From Porphyra umbilicalis (Eukaryota; Rhodophyta; Bangiophyceae; Bangiales; Bangiaceae), in assembly GCA_002049455.2 (NCBI GenBank), contig KV918850.1:1-64000 (forward strand): a DNA stretch of 64,000 bases, in the 5' to 3' direction. A program made the position numbers and the translations under genes. Position 1 is the stretch's first letter; each line of letters opens with the position of its first letter. The notes beneath the pieces are model-generated. The model was not told where the DNA came from. It was given only the letters and a program-made list of their open reading frames with translations, and did no database searches. This document shows positions 45,424 through 56,644 of the stretch, piece after piece.

Positions 45424-46865
45424 TCGGTCGTGATGCAGCTCCCGTTCATGGCGCCGCAGTTGTGCTGATCAACACCTGCGAGACGAGGGGCGGCGCGCAA
45501 GTCGACTTTGACATTGTGGACGGCCTCTTCCGGTCGTTGAGTGCTGCGATTTGTCAAACCCACCTACGTACCAGGGACTCACTCAGAATGCGGATGCGTG
45601 TCAACGGGTGCCTGCGGATGCGTTTGCCAGTGCGCCGTGTGGCGATTCCCGGAGGAGAGGTTGCTGACACGGCGGACCACCTCCTGGCACACGTGTCTTT
45701 GCTGCATTCAGCCAAACCACAAGCAGCAGCAGACCTGCTACGTCGTGACAATGGGCCCCAATGGCAAAAGGCCCATGCCCCTCGGCGCTTGCGTGGCCTT
45801 GTTCGACGTATCGTGGACGCCCACCGACCCGGCGGAGAGATTTTTCTTGAGCAGGAGCCCGGCGAGGAGCTGTTGAGCGGCTACGATCTCTCGGAGGACG
45901 AGGCCGCCGACGGCGAAGAGGCGCTTAAAGACTTGACGGATGACGAAGACGGTTCCGGTGACAACAGTGCGCATAACGGCAGTCGCAAGGGCGACAGAAG
46001 TGGAGGAATGAGACGCAGTCAAGATGGTGACAGTGTCGGGGATGGCGGTGGTGGGATCGACAATCGCAACGGACGAGGCCCAGCTGACGGCGTCGAAAGC
46101 GGGTGTCGGACTGATGCGCATCTCGTGCTCGGAGGTTCCCCTCTGGGGCGTTCGAGAAACGTCCCTCGTGGGGGCATCGACGACGCACGGGGGCCTGGTG
46201 GCGGTACTGCTGCTACACACGCTCTTGGAGGCGCTGTGGTTAGTGTGCACGATCACGATCGACGCAACAATGGTGGATACAGGCGCCACAGGGAAGTGGA
46301 GGCACCGCTGGGTGGTGCCGGCGTTGATGCCCGCGCTCGTTCTGTCGCTGCCGGTGGTGTGGTTGCTCAAGATGGACGCGACAATGGCAGCGGTAATGCG
46401 GGTGAGGCACGGGGACTCGTCGGTGCAGGCGTTGATGCACGCGCTCGTGCTGGTGCTCCCGTCGGTGTGGCTGCTCGAGATGGGCGCGACAATGGTGGTG
46501 GTTGTGCAGCGGCGGTACGCGGACTTGGAGGTGCACGCATTGATGCACGCGCTAGTGGTCGTGGTGCCGCTGTTGTGTTTGCTCAAGCTGGGCGCGACGA
46601 TGGTGCTGGTGATGCAGCGGCGGTACGCGGGCTTGGAGATGCACGCGATGATGCACGTGCAGGTGCTGGTGGTGCCATGAATTGGTTGCTCAAGATGGAC
46701 CCGACGATTGTGGTGGTGGTGGAGTGGCGGTACCCAGACTTGGTGGTGCAGCCATTCATGCACGTGCTCGTGCTGGAGCTCCCGTTGGTGTGGTTGCTCA
46801 AGATGGACGCGACGATGGTGGCGATGGTGCAGCGGCGGTTCGTGGCTCGGTCGTGCACGCGATGA
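45339..46865 (+). CDS. Hypothetical protein with acidic segment running into 36-residue repeats
   Basis: ATG 45339 overlaps the end of the RGG ORF by 85 bp in another frame. The first about 180 residues look like real protein (VVLINTCETRGGAQVDFDIV, then ADHLLAHVSLLHSAKPQAAA), then comes an acidic tail-like segment (YDLSEDEAADGEEALKDL). From about residue 300 the frame enters the 108-bp minisatellite and reads a 36-residue unit of the type VVAQDGRDDGGxGAAVRGLGGAxxDARARAGAP. The frame later shifts within the array to a hydrophobic reading, so the native C-terminus is not determinable. The overlap with the previous ORF suggests a frameshift or splice joining the two. Confidence 0.4.
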   Translation: MPVHSGRGWSGLVVRQLHLVVSAVVQTVIGRDAAPVHGAAVVLINTCETRGGAQVDFDIVDGLFRSLSAAICQTHLRTRDSLRMRMRVNGCLRMRLPVRRVAIPGGEVADTADHLLAHVSLLHSAKPQAAADLLRRDNGPQWQKAHAPRRLRGLVRRIVDAHRPGGEIFLEQEPGEELLSGYDLSEDEAADGEEALKDLTDDEDGSGDNSAHNGSRKGDRSGGMRRSQDGDSVGDGGGGIDNRNGRGPADGVESGCRTDAHLVLGGSPLGRSRNVPRGGIDDARGPGGGTAATHALGGAVVSVHDHDRRNNGGYRRHREVEAPLGGAGVDARARSVAAGGVVAQDGRDNGSGNAGEARGLVGAGVDARARAGAPVGVAARDGRDNGGGCAAAVRGLGGARIDARASGRGAAVVFAQAGRDDGAGDAAAVRGLGDARDDARAGAGGAMNWLLKMDPTIVVVVEWRYPDLVVQPFMHVLVLELPLVWLLKMDATMVAMVQRRFVARSCTR

Positions 46866-48300
46866 TGCACACGCTCGTGCTGGTGCTCCCGTTGGTGTGG
46901 TTGCTCAAGATGGACCCGACGATGGTGGTGGTGGTGCATCGCCGGTACGTGAGCTTGGAGATGCACGCGTTAATGCACGTGCAGGTGCTGGTGGTGCTGA
47001 TGATGTGGTTGCTCAAGATGGACCCGACGATGGTGGTGATGGTCGAGTGGTGGTTCCCAGACTTGGTGGTGCAGCCATTCATGCACGTGTTCGTGCTGGT
47101 GCTCCCTTGGTGTGGTTGCTCAAGGTAGACCGACGATGGTGGCGATGGTGCAGCGGCGGTTCGTGGACTTGGTCGTGCACGCGATGATGCACACGCTCGT
47201 GCTGGTGCTCCCGTTGGATGTGGTTGCTCAAGATGGACCCGACGATGGTGGTGGTGTGGAGTGGCGGTACGCGGACTTGGTGATGCACAATTGGTGCACG
47301 CGGTCGTGGTCGTGGTGCCGATGATGTGGTTGCTCAAGATGGACGCGACGATGGTGGCGATGGTGCGGCGGCAGTACGCGGAATTGGTGGTGCAATCGTT
47401 GATGCACACGCTCGTGCTCGTGGTGCCGATGATGTGGTCGCTCATGATGAACGCGGCGATGGTCGCGATGGTGCAGAAGCGGTACCCAGACTTGGTGGTG
47501 CAGCCATTCATGCACGTGCTCGTGCTGGTGCTCCCATTGGTGTGGTTGCTCAAGATGGACGCGACGATGGTGGCGATGGTGCAGGGCGGTTCGTGGACTT
47601 GGTCGTGCACGCGATGATGCACACGCTCGGCTGGTGCTCCCGTTGGTGTGGTTGCTCAAGATGGACCCGACGATGGTGGTGGTGTTGGAGTGGCGGTACG
47701 CGGACTTGGTGATGCACACATTGGTGCACGCGGTCGTGGTCGTGCTGCCGATGTTGTGGTTGCTCAAGATGGACGCAACGATGGTGGTGGTGCTCAGTGG
47801 AGGTACAGAGACTTGGTGGTGCAGCCGTTCATGCACGTGCTCGTGCTGGTGCCCAGTTGGTGTGGTTGCTCAAGATGGTCGTGGCAATCGTGGAGGTGAT
47901 GCAGTGGATGCACGGAGACGTGGTTGTGCAAGCGTTGATGCACGTGCTCGTGCTAGTGCCCCGATGGTGTGGTTGCCCAAGGTGTACACGACAAGAATGG
48001 CGGTTGCGCAGTGGAGGTACCCGGACTTGATCATGCAGCCATTGATGCACGCGCTCGTGGTGGTGCTGCGGTTGGTGTTGTCGCTCAAGAGGGACCCGAA
48101 CATGGTGCCGGTGATGGAGTGGAGGCACGGGGACTCGTTGGTGCAGCCGTTGACGCCCGCGCTCGTGGTGGTGCTCTCGTTGGTGTTGTTGCACAAGACG
48201 GACGCGACAATGGTGGCGGTGGTGAAGTGCAATCACAAGGACGCGCTCGTGCTGCCGTTCACGCACGCGCTCGTGGTGGTGCTGCCGTTTGTATGGTGAC
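46250..48300. repeat. 108-bp coding-type minisatellite, about 19 units
   Basis: The word TGGTTGCTCAAGATGGA and close variants recur at intervals of 106-109 bp (for example 46683, 46791, 46898, 47006, 47113 and 47221), giving a modal unit of about 108 bp, or 36 codons. All six frames are open for long stretches. The hydrophilic plus frame (VAQDG.DDGG..AVRGLGGA..DARARAGAP) is preserved in several blocks with frame changes between them, as expected if unit-length changes and small indels occur. More diverged units continue toward 48600, just ahead of the JmjC gene. Confidence 0.85.
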
Positions 48301-48837
48301 TCGAGATCGACCCGACACTCGTGGTGAAGGACATGGCCAAGACAGCGGAGGCGGCGACGGTGGTCGGGTGCTTGAGCAAGACGGGCGTCGTCCCGCCGCC
48401 GCCGACGGCGGTGGTGATTTGCATGCACGAGGACTCACTGGCGATGCCGCCGATGCACAGGTTCTCGGTGGCGCTGCCGTTGGTATGTTACCTCATGTTC
48501 GACGCGACGATGGCGGTGCACGGCGTAACCCCGTTGAAGGGCCTAGCACAGGAGTCCGTGGCATTGCCGAAGGACCATGGTGTGGTGCCGCCGCGGGAGT
48601 CGGTCTTTTGGTCGGTGATCCTTTTTGCTGTGCGAGGCTCTCGCCTCACGGCGCGATGATCAGTTGTCTAGCTTTGATGCAGATGACATAAACGTCTTGG
48701 CCGGCACTCTCCCCTCAAACCACTTGGCCAGAGGAATTGAAGGAGTCCCTAGTGCAACGCTCGCACCGATACAGAGCATACAGAAGCCTGGGGCTGCCGG
48801 AAAAGACCCTACATCGCCAAAGAAACTCCACGAGCAC

Positions 48838-50722
48838 ATGCCGGGTACCAGCCGAGAAGGTCCTGACGCCACTGTTCGCAGGAAAGTTGCCATGGATGCG
48901 GGCGGGGAGCCCAAGGACGCACACGGTGGTGACAAAGTGTCTGCGCAAGTGCTTGGGTCTCCGACGCGACGTGCCAAGGATTTCTACTCCGTTCCTGTGA
49001 CTGAGTTACACTCTGTTCCTGAGTTGGGATTGCACGGACTGATTCGGTCGAATAGTGCATCATTCAGGCAATTTGGCGCGCACGTGTTCCGAATAGTAGC
49101 ACGCGAGAGGCGCCCCGTCTCTAGTCGACTGCCAAAGCGACATTCCGGGGACAAGCTCAGAGTGCGCGTTCAAACCTTTCCGCAGTTCCCTACCATTATG
49201 TGCGACTCATTCTCTGGTAGGCCTGCGCCTGACCTGAGCGTCAAGCGCAAAGACTTGAGGGCACAGCTGCCATCAGAAAGGGAAAAGCGAATGTCAGGTG
49301 CGGAACTCAGAGCCAAAGTCGGTGAGAGTGCAAACGCCCTTCAAGCCGCATACCGGGACTTCGGTGTGACGCGCTTCCTTGCCAGTGTGAACGATCCCAG
49401 CGCGACTTGGGTGCGACGAGTCACAGCTGCCGGCAAAGAGAGGGCCGTGATGGGTGGAGCCCTTGATCCCGTAGATGTGTACTATCTTTCAGACATGTCA
49501 CCTGACAACAAGGATGGGTGCAGTAGGAGTCTCGGCGACCCTGCGTGTACTGCCCATGCCGAGTCTTGCCCGCCTCGTCAGCGATTTGAGAACCCTCGCA
49601 CATTGAATCACCACACTATGCTCGGTGCAGCGTCCACATACGAAGGTATCAACACGAGCTTGCTGTACGTTGGGTCCCAAGGCTCTCACTTTAGCTGGCA
49701 CGTTGAGGACAGTCTGTTGCAATCATGTTCGTACTTGCAGGCCGGAGCGAGCAAGTTTTGGCGGTTCATTCCGGCGTCGGAACGCCCTCTCGCCGAGCGC
49801 GTGATGCGAGAGCTTATGGACCCGGTTGTATTGGAAGCGGCCGGAGGTGACGTATGGACAGTTCTTGCTGTAAAGGCGTGCTTGTGGCCTGCAACGCTCT
49901 TTCTGGCTCGTGGTGTACGAGTTGGATTCCACAAGATGGAGCCTGGGGACTTTGTTGTCACGGGTTACGGCGTCCTTCACAGCGGCTTCAATGGGGGACC
50001 AAACGTGGCCTCCGCCGTAACACTGCCTGCACAGCCAGGTTTTCTTACGCGATGGAACACGCTGAGCACTGGCGCAATAAGCTGACTATCCACATCCCTT
50101 TTGAAAGCTGCTGGTGCTTGCGGCCCAGAAGCTCGCTGCTGGGGAATGGTGGTGCGGCGACGCGAAGACGTATCAGGCGTTAGAGCCAGAACAGTTCCAA
50201 CGGGATATCAAAGTCATGGTGTCTTACCTAGGAAAGTACCTTGACGATACGCAGGCTTTTTTGGAGATGGGACCAGACACAGACTGGGCTGGCAGGAAGG
50301 CCACCATCGTCGACATGATGCGGGCGTCCATGGGCGTGACGAAGTTTATCGTGCACAACTACATACAGCCGAAAGGGACACCCTTGGTGCTGCCCAATGA
50401 GGATACGGGATCAGTCACAGACTATTCAGTTGATGGCACGTCTTGCCCTCATTGCGGTGTAGTCGTTTGGCTCTCGGTCATTGTCTGCCCAACGTGCATT
50501 GAACAGCTAGGAGAAGAAGCTGGACCTACTGCTCCTCTGTGCTGTCTGCGCTGCGCACCGACCATGTTCGGGAGCGAGCACGATCGACTTCGCCAGGGCT
50601 CTCCGGCGCAGAGGCGTCTCATGGGTTGCCATGCTCCGGTGGTGGTGCAGCGGCTCTCGAACAGCTCCGTGTACCTCTTGGTGGATGAATTGAAGAAGCT
50701 GTCAGTGGGACGTTCTGCATGA
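48838..50722 (+). CDS. JmjC-domain dioxygenase with C5HC2 zinc finger (histone lysine demethylase-like), two exons
   Basis: The first in-frame ATG is 48838, although the frame is open back to about 48625. The JmjC core lies near residues 260-390: Fe(II) ligands His288 and Glu290 in FSWHVEDS and His381 in LHSGFNGGPN, and a 2-oxoglutarate-binding Lys306 in AGASKFWRFIP, so all catalytic positions are present. I propose a 112-bp intron at 50017-50128 (GTAACA ... GCGGCCCAG, branch-like CTGAC). It joins NVASA to KLAAGEWWCGD in phase 0 and restores the family pattern NxAEAxNxAxxxWxxxG. Exon 2 carries a C5HC2-like finger (CPHCGVVVWLSVIVCPTC, then CCLRCAP), the arrangement seen in KDM5- and plant KDM4-type demethylases. 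AATAAA follows at about 50952. The gene is convergent with the transposase (255 bp apart) and has similar, lower GC, suggesting one mobile unit. Confidence 0.8.
50017..50128 (+). other. Predicted spliceosomal intron of the JmjC gene
   Basis: GT-AG intron of 112 nt. The donor is GCC|GTAACA, a branch-like CTGAC lies about 40 nt before the acceptor CGGCCCAG|AAG, and the phase is 0. It is supported because only this removal keeps both the JmjC end and the zinc-finger exon in one frame with the expected motif spacing. Confidence 0.7.
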
Positions 50723-50976
50723 GCGATGTCATTTGTGTTTTTTCTATGCTTCTTGCTTTTGGCTTCTCCATGCGCACTATGTATGTTTCTTCGTACTGCC
50801 TCACGTTGCTGGCTGTCACACATAGGCTGTTGTAATATTCATCAACTTCTTCTCATTTGCTCTTGAGTCCATCGTAGGTCCCTTGCTCGTTGTTTTTGGT
50901 GCAGTACAGTATTCAAACCATGAGCCGAGTCCGACGTACACGTCAGAGAGGAATAAAATACACAAGTCACTCTCAG

Positions 50977-53951
50977 TCACCCGCTCTTAAAGTGGAAGCC
51001 CGAACGTTTGGTAAACATGACATTACGCTGCCCACAAGGAAGCACAAATGCCAATTGGCCGACGCGGTCGGCAGTGACAATGGTAACATCAGCTGCTACG
51101 TCAACAGCGACGACAGCCGGCTCGCCCAAGACGGAGAAGGCCATGTGCGGTACACGCCATGGCTCGTAGGCAACGTAAAGCTCGCCGTTGACGGTTGCAA
51201 TGGAGTGGACGCGACCAAAGCGCTTGTGGTTCATGTCACTCGTTCCAGAGCCATGCTCTTCAGGTACAATGTCAACAATGGACACTGTGGACCCTTCTGC
51301 GATAATAATCGATCGCTCTTTCCTCGCGGCCTTCCGCCAAAGTGTGAGGGCCGCGTTGGGCGCATGGCGCTTCCAAACATCTTCTTTGGGCCCCAAGAGC
51401 GTGCGCACAGCGTGCATGGCACGCCAAGCATCATTGACTGTGGCCGCATTACCTCTGCTCGGACCCAGGCTGTAGAAAGAGACGGCCTTCAGCTTCTTGC
51501 CTCGTCTACCAATGAGCCATGAAGCGGGTATTCCATATTCGCCTGGCAAAGATAGCACTCGGGAGTACTGTTCTGTGTCTCTCCACCTCTGTATGGCATA
51601 CTCAGCGGGGTTCCAGCTGTTGCTCTGGCTCACCTCACGCTTTGCCAGCTGGTGAAACCTCTCAAAATGAGCTCACATATGGCCGGCCCGAGCTGCACCA
51701 GCGGGAGAGTGCGATACAAGAGCTCTAGTAAACGGTGCACAGATGGTCGCTCCCACGACCCGTTGAATGGCACCAGCCGACGCAGTTCAATCATCAGACT
51801 CTCGCCCAAGACTTGGAGCTCAGCGACAGTGGGCCTCGTTCGCACGGCCTCCTCGCCATCCGAGGCAGCTGTTGGGAGGTAGAAAAGTGCGGTAGAGAAC
51901 CGTCGGAGGGCATGAAGAGCACTGAGTGCGGCAACTGCGTGTGGCGATGTGGCTGTAGGATGGACCAAGTACTGCAGCACAGTCGGGCCCACCGTGAGCA
52001 GCACTGCATAGTCTGACATTGAGAGGGTTGTGCCACCCATCTTTTCGGGTTCGAACGACGACAAGACTGTGTGTGTCGGGACATACTTCGCACAGCGACG
52101 CATCTGCTTTGTGAATGAGTCCCGTTGCTCTACTGATAAGGCATCGTAGGCTTCCATTAAAAGGTTTGACCCGATGTTGTAGTAGAGTAGGTGTGAGGGA
52201 GCGACAACCACATGCTCGTGTATGTCGAAACTCCCGGGACCCCGTGCCTCTTCAAGACGCATGATCAGGCTGCCGGACTTATCGGATATGCATTAAGAAG
52301 CAGTGCATCCTTCACGGATTCCGCAGACAGCTGTGGGGAGCTCTTCACGGCCGACATGATAAGCGCAGTCCGCTCTTGCGTTCGAGAGTAGCGAGAGTCC
52401 TTAACGTCAAAAGAGGTCGTGCTGCTCATGGCTCGCTCTTTCCGAGCTGTCGTGGTCTTCAATTGGACAATGTCGCAGCTAGTGCAGTGCTCTATGCCTG
52501 GGGCACCGACCGAGTTGGAAAACTTTGCAGCCATAGGGAAATCAAAGAGAACAAGACACAGGTACACACGATCTACCACGTTCTGCTGTTTGAAGGCATC
52601 GTACACGTGAACACCTTCCTTACTCGCGAGGAGTACGTCTTCCACCACGCGCTTGAGAAGTGCGTCCGGGTTGGCTCCTGGTGGCAAATAAAACCGTGGA
52701 CGAACAGAAAACGCACGATCCTTGATGCTGAGAGATGTGTATGCTCCATAGTAGCCCTCCAGGCTTCCCCGTCGACGCTTGTATACGTTGAATGCATCAC
52801 CGTACAATGAAACGTATAGCGTGTAGGGGTCTTTTTCCGGGAGAGCACACTCCGGGGGCTCTGCCGCCTGCAAGAGCTCCAGTGGCGGCAGTGACAATAA
52901 GGCGGACCACGAGTCTTGTTCCATCATGGCTGATGCTTTCACGACAAGAACCAGTACGCCACCGGACCGCGCGAACCGCAAAGTAAACCTGCGTTCTTCG
53001 GTGAAGCATGGTGCCCAGCTCGCGGGCGGTACGACATCAGGAAAAGCAGAAAACTGCGCGAGGGAGTCCCCAAGTCGAAGCGCGCTCTGGGGAACATACG
53101 TGGACGCGGATGTGGTAAAGCTGCCGTCACAAGCAATGGCTGTGCTCATCAGACTGGCCTTGACCGTCGTAGCTGCATCAAGAGAGACCTGGGCGATACA
53201 TCCAATGTCGTACCTGTACCGGTCTCGGAACAGGACGTTCTTCACGTTATACCTCGCGGGATCCCTGGCCACTACAGTCTGATAAAGCTCTGCAGGCCGC
53301 TCAGCTGTGCCCATGCACGATTCCCCTTTACTGTGGAAAACAGCAGCCGTCTTGGGATCTCCAACGTCCCGCTTTACGTGCTCAGAGAAAGGAATGTACG
53401 ACATGATTGCGTCAGGCAGTTTTCGGAAGGCTCTTCCTTTGCCAACGGGAAGCTGACGTGCGGTCGTTTCTCTTCGCAGTGGTATGGCAGACTTCAGCAT
53501 GTGCTTGCGCAACTGCCGTAAGCGCCACCTCGAGGGCCACTCCTCCTGCGGGATAAAGGAGTTCGCGGCCTCTCGCATCATGTCATACTGTCTGAGCGTC
53601 ACGCGCACTCGCCCATAGAGGTACCCAAAACATAAGAACTCGCGACGTGTTGCAAACCCCTCATCAGGGTGCTCAGATGCACTCGAAAATTCTGTGTCGT
53701 CTGATGGGTAAGCGTCTGACTCAGATTCGGATGACAGGGCGACGTCGTCGTACTCCTCTATATGGGACACTCGTGGTATCGCTCTGCCAGGGATAGGTTC
53801 GGGTCTGCCTGCCGAGCCCCCACCGTCGCCTTCACGGCCGACATCATGCTCTGCAGAATCCGAGTTCGTGGGATGTGCTTGCAAATGAATCAGGTTGGCA
53901 TCAGTGAGATTGAAAAACGCAGAACCTCGTGGCGCGGCTGCGACGCTTCAT
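50977..53951 (-). pseudogene. Tnp2/KDZ/Plavaka-type (CACTA-like) DDE transposase with three single-base frame breaks
   Basis: About 980 residues are spread over shifting frames. The start is ATG 53951 (MKRRSRATRFCVF), matching the N-terminus of the paralogue at 62706. Conserved parts in order: an acidic N-terminal region (SESESDAYPSDDTEF), FGYLYGRVRVTLRQYDMMR, WPSRWRLRQLRKHM, the likely catalytic-domain block LYVSLYGDAFNVYKRRRG..YYGAY, then DFPMAAKFSNSVGAPGIEHC..CD (the family's GxxGxxxCxxC region), SHLLYYNIGSNLL, and FERFHQLAKRE, the hallmark ExxHQxxK. The frame changes near 53920 (a T run), 52285 and 51668 (a T run); each is a 1-nt indel. They may be decay or assembly errors. A Tnp2-like enzyme would bind element ends and cut DNA in the nucleus. 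Confidence 0.8.
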
Positions 53952-54670
53952 GGCGACCAGGAAAGGGGGCCCGTGCGTGCGTAGCACAGTATCCGACACT
54001 GCACGTTAATACCACATAGGCACGCCCTTAGGAGCACCAAGAGGGACACAGCCGAGGACCTGTTTGACGGGGATACACAGCGAGATCAAGGGCCCAAGGC
54101 ACAGGACGGCACGATGCGACTGCGGTGTGGCACCTCAAGTATCGACGGAGGCTCACCTCAGTGTACCTATGGCGAGGGAGGCTCTGATCTGCTGATCGGC
54201 ACGAGCTGGAGCTGCTCGGCAGATTCCCGGCTCGGACACTCTGCACCGATCCCCCTCTCTGACAATAGGAAAGCTACGAAGGACACGTCCTTCAAGGTGG
54301 ACCACCGGCGGACGGCTTCCGTGCGCTCATTGGCCAGCCATTTCTAGCCTTCCCAGCGACCAAGGCGCCGATTGGTTTTCCATTTGATCCGGCAGACCAT
54401 CTGCGGAACAGTCCTCCAGTGATCCTCGTTTGATCTCAAGGATGATCCTCAGTAAAGTCCGAACGCCACCGTCGGGACTGTTTCCAGGACGGTCTTGCGT
54501 CATAGATCTCGCCCTATCCTATTCTACGTTTGAGATTAGGCCAGGACGGTCCACCGGAAAACCCTGGGGAGTTCCTCCACTTGATCTGATGATCACTGGG
54601 GGACGATCCCAATTTCGCGTCACGCCGACCTCCAGAATCGATGTAGCTGCGTGAGCAAATCGGGCCGCAG
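53952..54670. other. Upstream flank of the transposase; no gene
   Basis: This should contain the promoter and possibly the terminal inverted repeat of the transposase element, but I could not find a convincing terminal repeat matching the left side. From 54400 to 54600 short words such as CAGGACGGTC recur loosely. Confidence 0.4.
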
Positions 54671-54671
54671 G

Positions 54672-54814
54672 CCTTTACTGTGAATTCCTCGATTTTGTGG
54701 CTAGGATTAAATAAGGACGAGCATCCGTCTCCCTGTGTTCCATTCCAGTCCGTGTGGGCCACTTATTCTTCATATTGAGCCGAATCAGCTGTCCCTTATA
54801 ACGAGAACGCACTG
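54672..54814. mobile_element. Pogo/Tigger-like MITE inserted in a 633-bp-family fragment
   Basis: The right end TTATAACGAGAACGCACTG matches the ends of the element at 55041 and is followed by TA and then by GCCCC.. sequence of the 633-bp family, as expected for insertion at TA. The left end near 54672 (TTTACTGTGAATTCCTCG) is only loosely similar, so the left boundary is approximate. Confidence 0.45.
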
Positions 54815-54893
54815 TAGCCCCTTGTGAAGAAAACGTGATTTGGGACACCCCTCATCGAAGCACAGCACATGAGCTTTGGCGTTGCAAACCTGT
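54815..54893. mobile_element. Fragment of the 633-bp TIR family
   Basis: TGGGACACCCCTCATCGAAG and GAGCTTTGGCGTTGCAAACC align with the interior of the copy at 34527-35159 (about 34841-34925). Both termini are missing. Confidence 0.75.
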
Positions 54894-55040
54894 AAGAGCA
54901 TTGTTAACAATGAGATGCTATCCCCATATTCAAGCCACGTTGCACAACGTGTCCCATTAAGCACCTGAAGTCCGACGTAACACCACTTTTTAGACGAAGA
55001 AGCCCTTTTTTTGTTCGGGCCATGGAAATCGAACTACCGA

Positions 55041-55171
55041 CAGTGCGTTCTCGTTAGAAGAGACAGCTGATTCGGCTCAATATGAAGAAAAAGTGACCCA
55101 CACGGACTGGAATGGAAGACTCGCGACCCATATTCTTTTACAAACGATTCTCTTGTAACGAGAATGCACTG
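55041..55171. mobile_element. 131-bp pogo/Tigger-like MITE
   Basis: The ends CAGTGCGTTCTCGTTA and TAACGAGAATGCACTG pair with one mismatch, and TA follows the right end. The CAGTG...TCGTTA terminal pattern is typical of pogo/Tigger families. There is no coding capacity. Related fragments lie at 39634 and 54672. Confidence 0.75.
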
Positions 55172-55265
55172 TATTACAGTCTCCCCAATTTTGGCCGACT
55201 TTTTCGACTGGCGCCATGGTTCAGCTCAGCACCCCCGCCACTCTTGCCACCAACAAGTCCATTAG

Positions 55266-55678
55266 ATGAGCTCGATGGCACATCTGACGCCAGCTCTGGG
55301 CGCTACTTCAGCGCCGCCATCCCCCGAGTCTGCCGCCCCCGGTACCCCGCCAGTCGCGCCACGGCCAAACTTTTGCGTGGCGGGTCCTCTCAAAAATCGA
55401 ACAAGGTTGCTTGCTGGCGATTCATATGCTCAATTGTACTACCGCGGTGAGTCTGTCGGTCGTGTTCGAGCTTCCTTCAAGGTACGGGAGGAGCTCCAGC
55501 ACCGCCGCCTCCCGATTGAGGAAGCGGAAGCCGATTTACTCATGGTCCTTGACGTGCGTCCGGCAGCATGAAAATGTGGCGTCCTTGCTCTCCTTAGGGG
55601 GTTGACGTCGATGTTTTTCTGGGGCCAGAGTGGTCCTCCGCCATGCCGGTCCAGGGGGACGTCAGCTCGAAGTCGTGA
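55266..55678 (+). CDS. Small two-exon protein, possibly DUF8039-like
   Basis: ATG 55266 reads 96 codons to 55553. A 44-nt intron (55554-55597, donor GAC|GTGCGT, acceptor CTCCTTAG|GGG) then joins in phase 0 to 26 more codons ending at 55678. The predicted 122-residue protein has a Pro/Ser-rich start and an ordered core: RLLAGDSYAQLYYRGESVGR, VREELQHRRLPIEEAEADLL, then VDVDVFLGPEWSSAMPV. The spacing of a small beta domain followed by xVxVDxxLxxP loosely recalls DUF8039 segments of transposon proteins, but this is weak. The single long exon without splicing (101 residues) is the alternative. Confidence 0.4.
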
Positions 55679-56644
55679 ATGGCTTCAGTTTGTCACGCTC
55701 GTCCTGGCGGTCGCGTCCCCCGCTGGACGAGCCCTTGGGATTGTACGGTCCTTGCCTGACAAAACACGCAACTCATGACCTACAAATTAAGAATTTTAGT
55801 CGTTGTGGCTATTCCTACAAGGACCTAGAAATACTTTTAACTGCTATCATGAGGTGGGCAAACTTCCTCATCTGAGTGGGGATGAGACAGTTCCAGCTCC
55901 GATCGATCTTCATTAGGACAGCGATCGATGGGTCCGACCGTGTGCCTAAGGCCGATCGACATGGTTAGTCGTTTGATCAACTGTCAGCATTCGTGCAATC
56001 GGCCAGATTCGGGCGTTTCAAGCACCCCCCCTGGGAAGCGGATTGCAGAGTCTGTAAAGCGATTTGGGTTTCCTGGACCACACTATCCCCACGTTATACC
56101 AAGCGAGGCTGGAAATGCGAACGGGCCTCAAGCTCCGGTGTGTCTGAGGACGATGAGGCTCAAGTGGTGCTCGCATCTCGGCCAGCTACACCATTTCGAG
56201 GCCTCTGCCTCGCACGTTGTGTTGCCGGGCGGGGTGATGGCGTGCCAATTGTGCCTCGTGTCAATGCGTAGCGGTACCTCGCGCGGGGGACCCCCCCTTG
56301 CCGCGGCCCTCGGTGGGAGCTCTGCCATCCGCTTTCGCTTCCCGTCTGTCATTGATGCGTTCTTGTGAGTGTATCTTTCCGCCCCCCCCTCCCAAGCCTG
56401 GGGTTGCGCTCTGCAGGAGGGATGAGGCTGCTCGCTGTTACCGGAAAGCGCAGCCGTCGGGCGTGCCCGCCGTCCGGGTTGCAGTGGCTTACGACTGTGT
56501 ATTCTAGTTCTATTTTACCTCCGGTCGGAGAGCTGGAGAACTGCGCAGGACATTCCTTTGCCTCAGGAGCGGCCGCTCGAGGTGTTTAGGGCGGTGGAGG
56601 AGCACTCATCAGCCTCGTAGCGGCGGCTTGTTGACGAAGGACCG
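55679..56644. other. Upstream region of the second NB-ARC gene; no gene supported
   Basis: Short, overlapping ORFs on both strands (for example 55928-56368) have no recognisable motif. A CCCCCCCT run near 56384-56391 and the stretch just before 56645 may be promoter or leader DNA. Confidence 0.4.

Noticed and set aside
45541-45876. Cys-rich plus-strand ORF resembling CxC clusters of KDZ-linked proteins
   Set aside because: Cys spacing does not match the known CxC pattern, and another frame over the same bases looks more like real coding sequence.
46682-48300. Several hydrophobic ORFs (WLLKMDATMVAMV-type) across the minisatellite
   Set aside because: Out-of-frame readings of the 108-bp repeat; the hydrophilic frame is the one continuous with upstream coding sequence.
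50039-50128. Alternative donor (AG|GTTTTC) for the JmjC intron
   Set aside because: It puts the zinc-finger exon out of frame, whereas the donor at 50017 keeps phase and restores the JmjC C-terminal motif.
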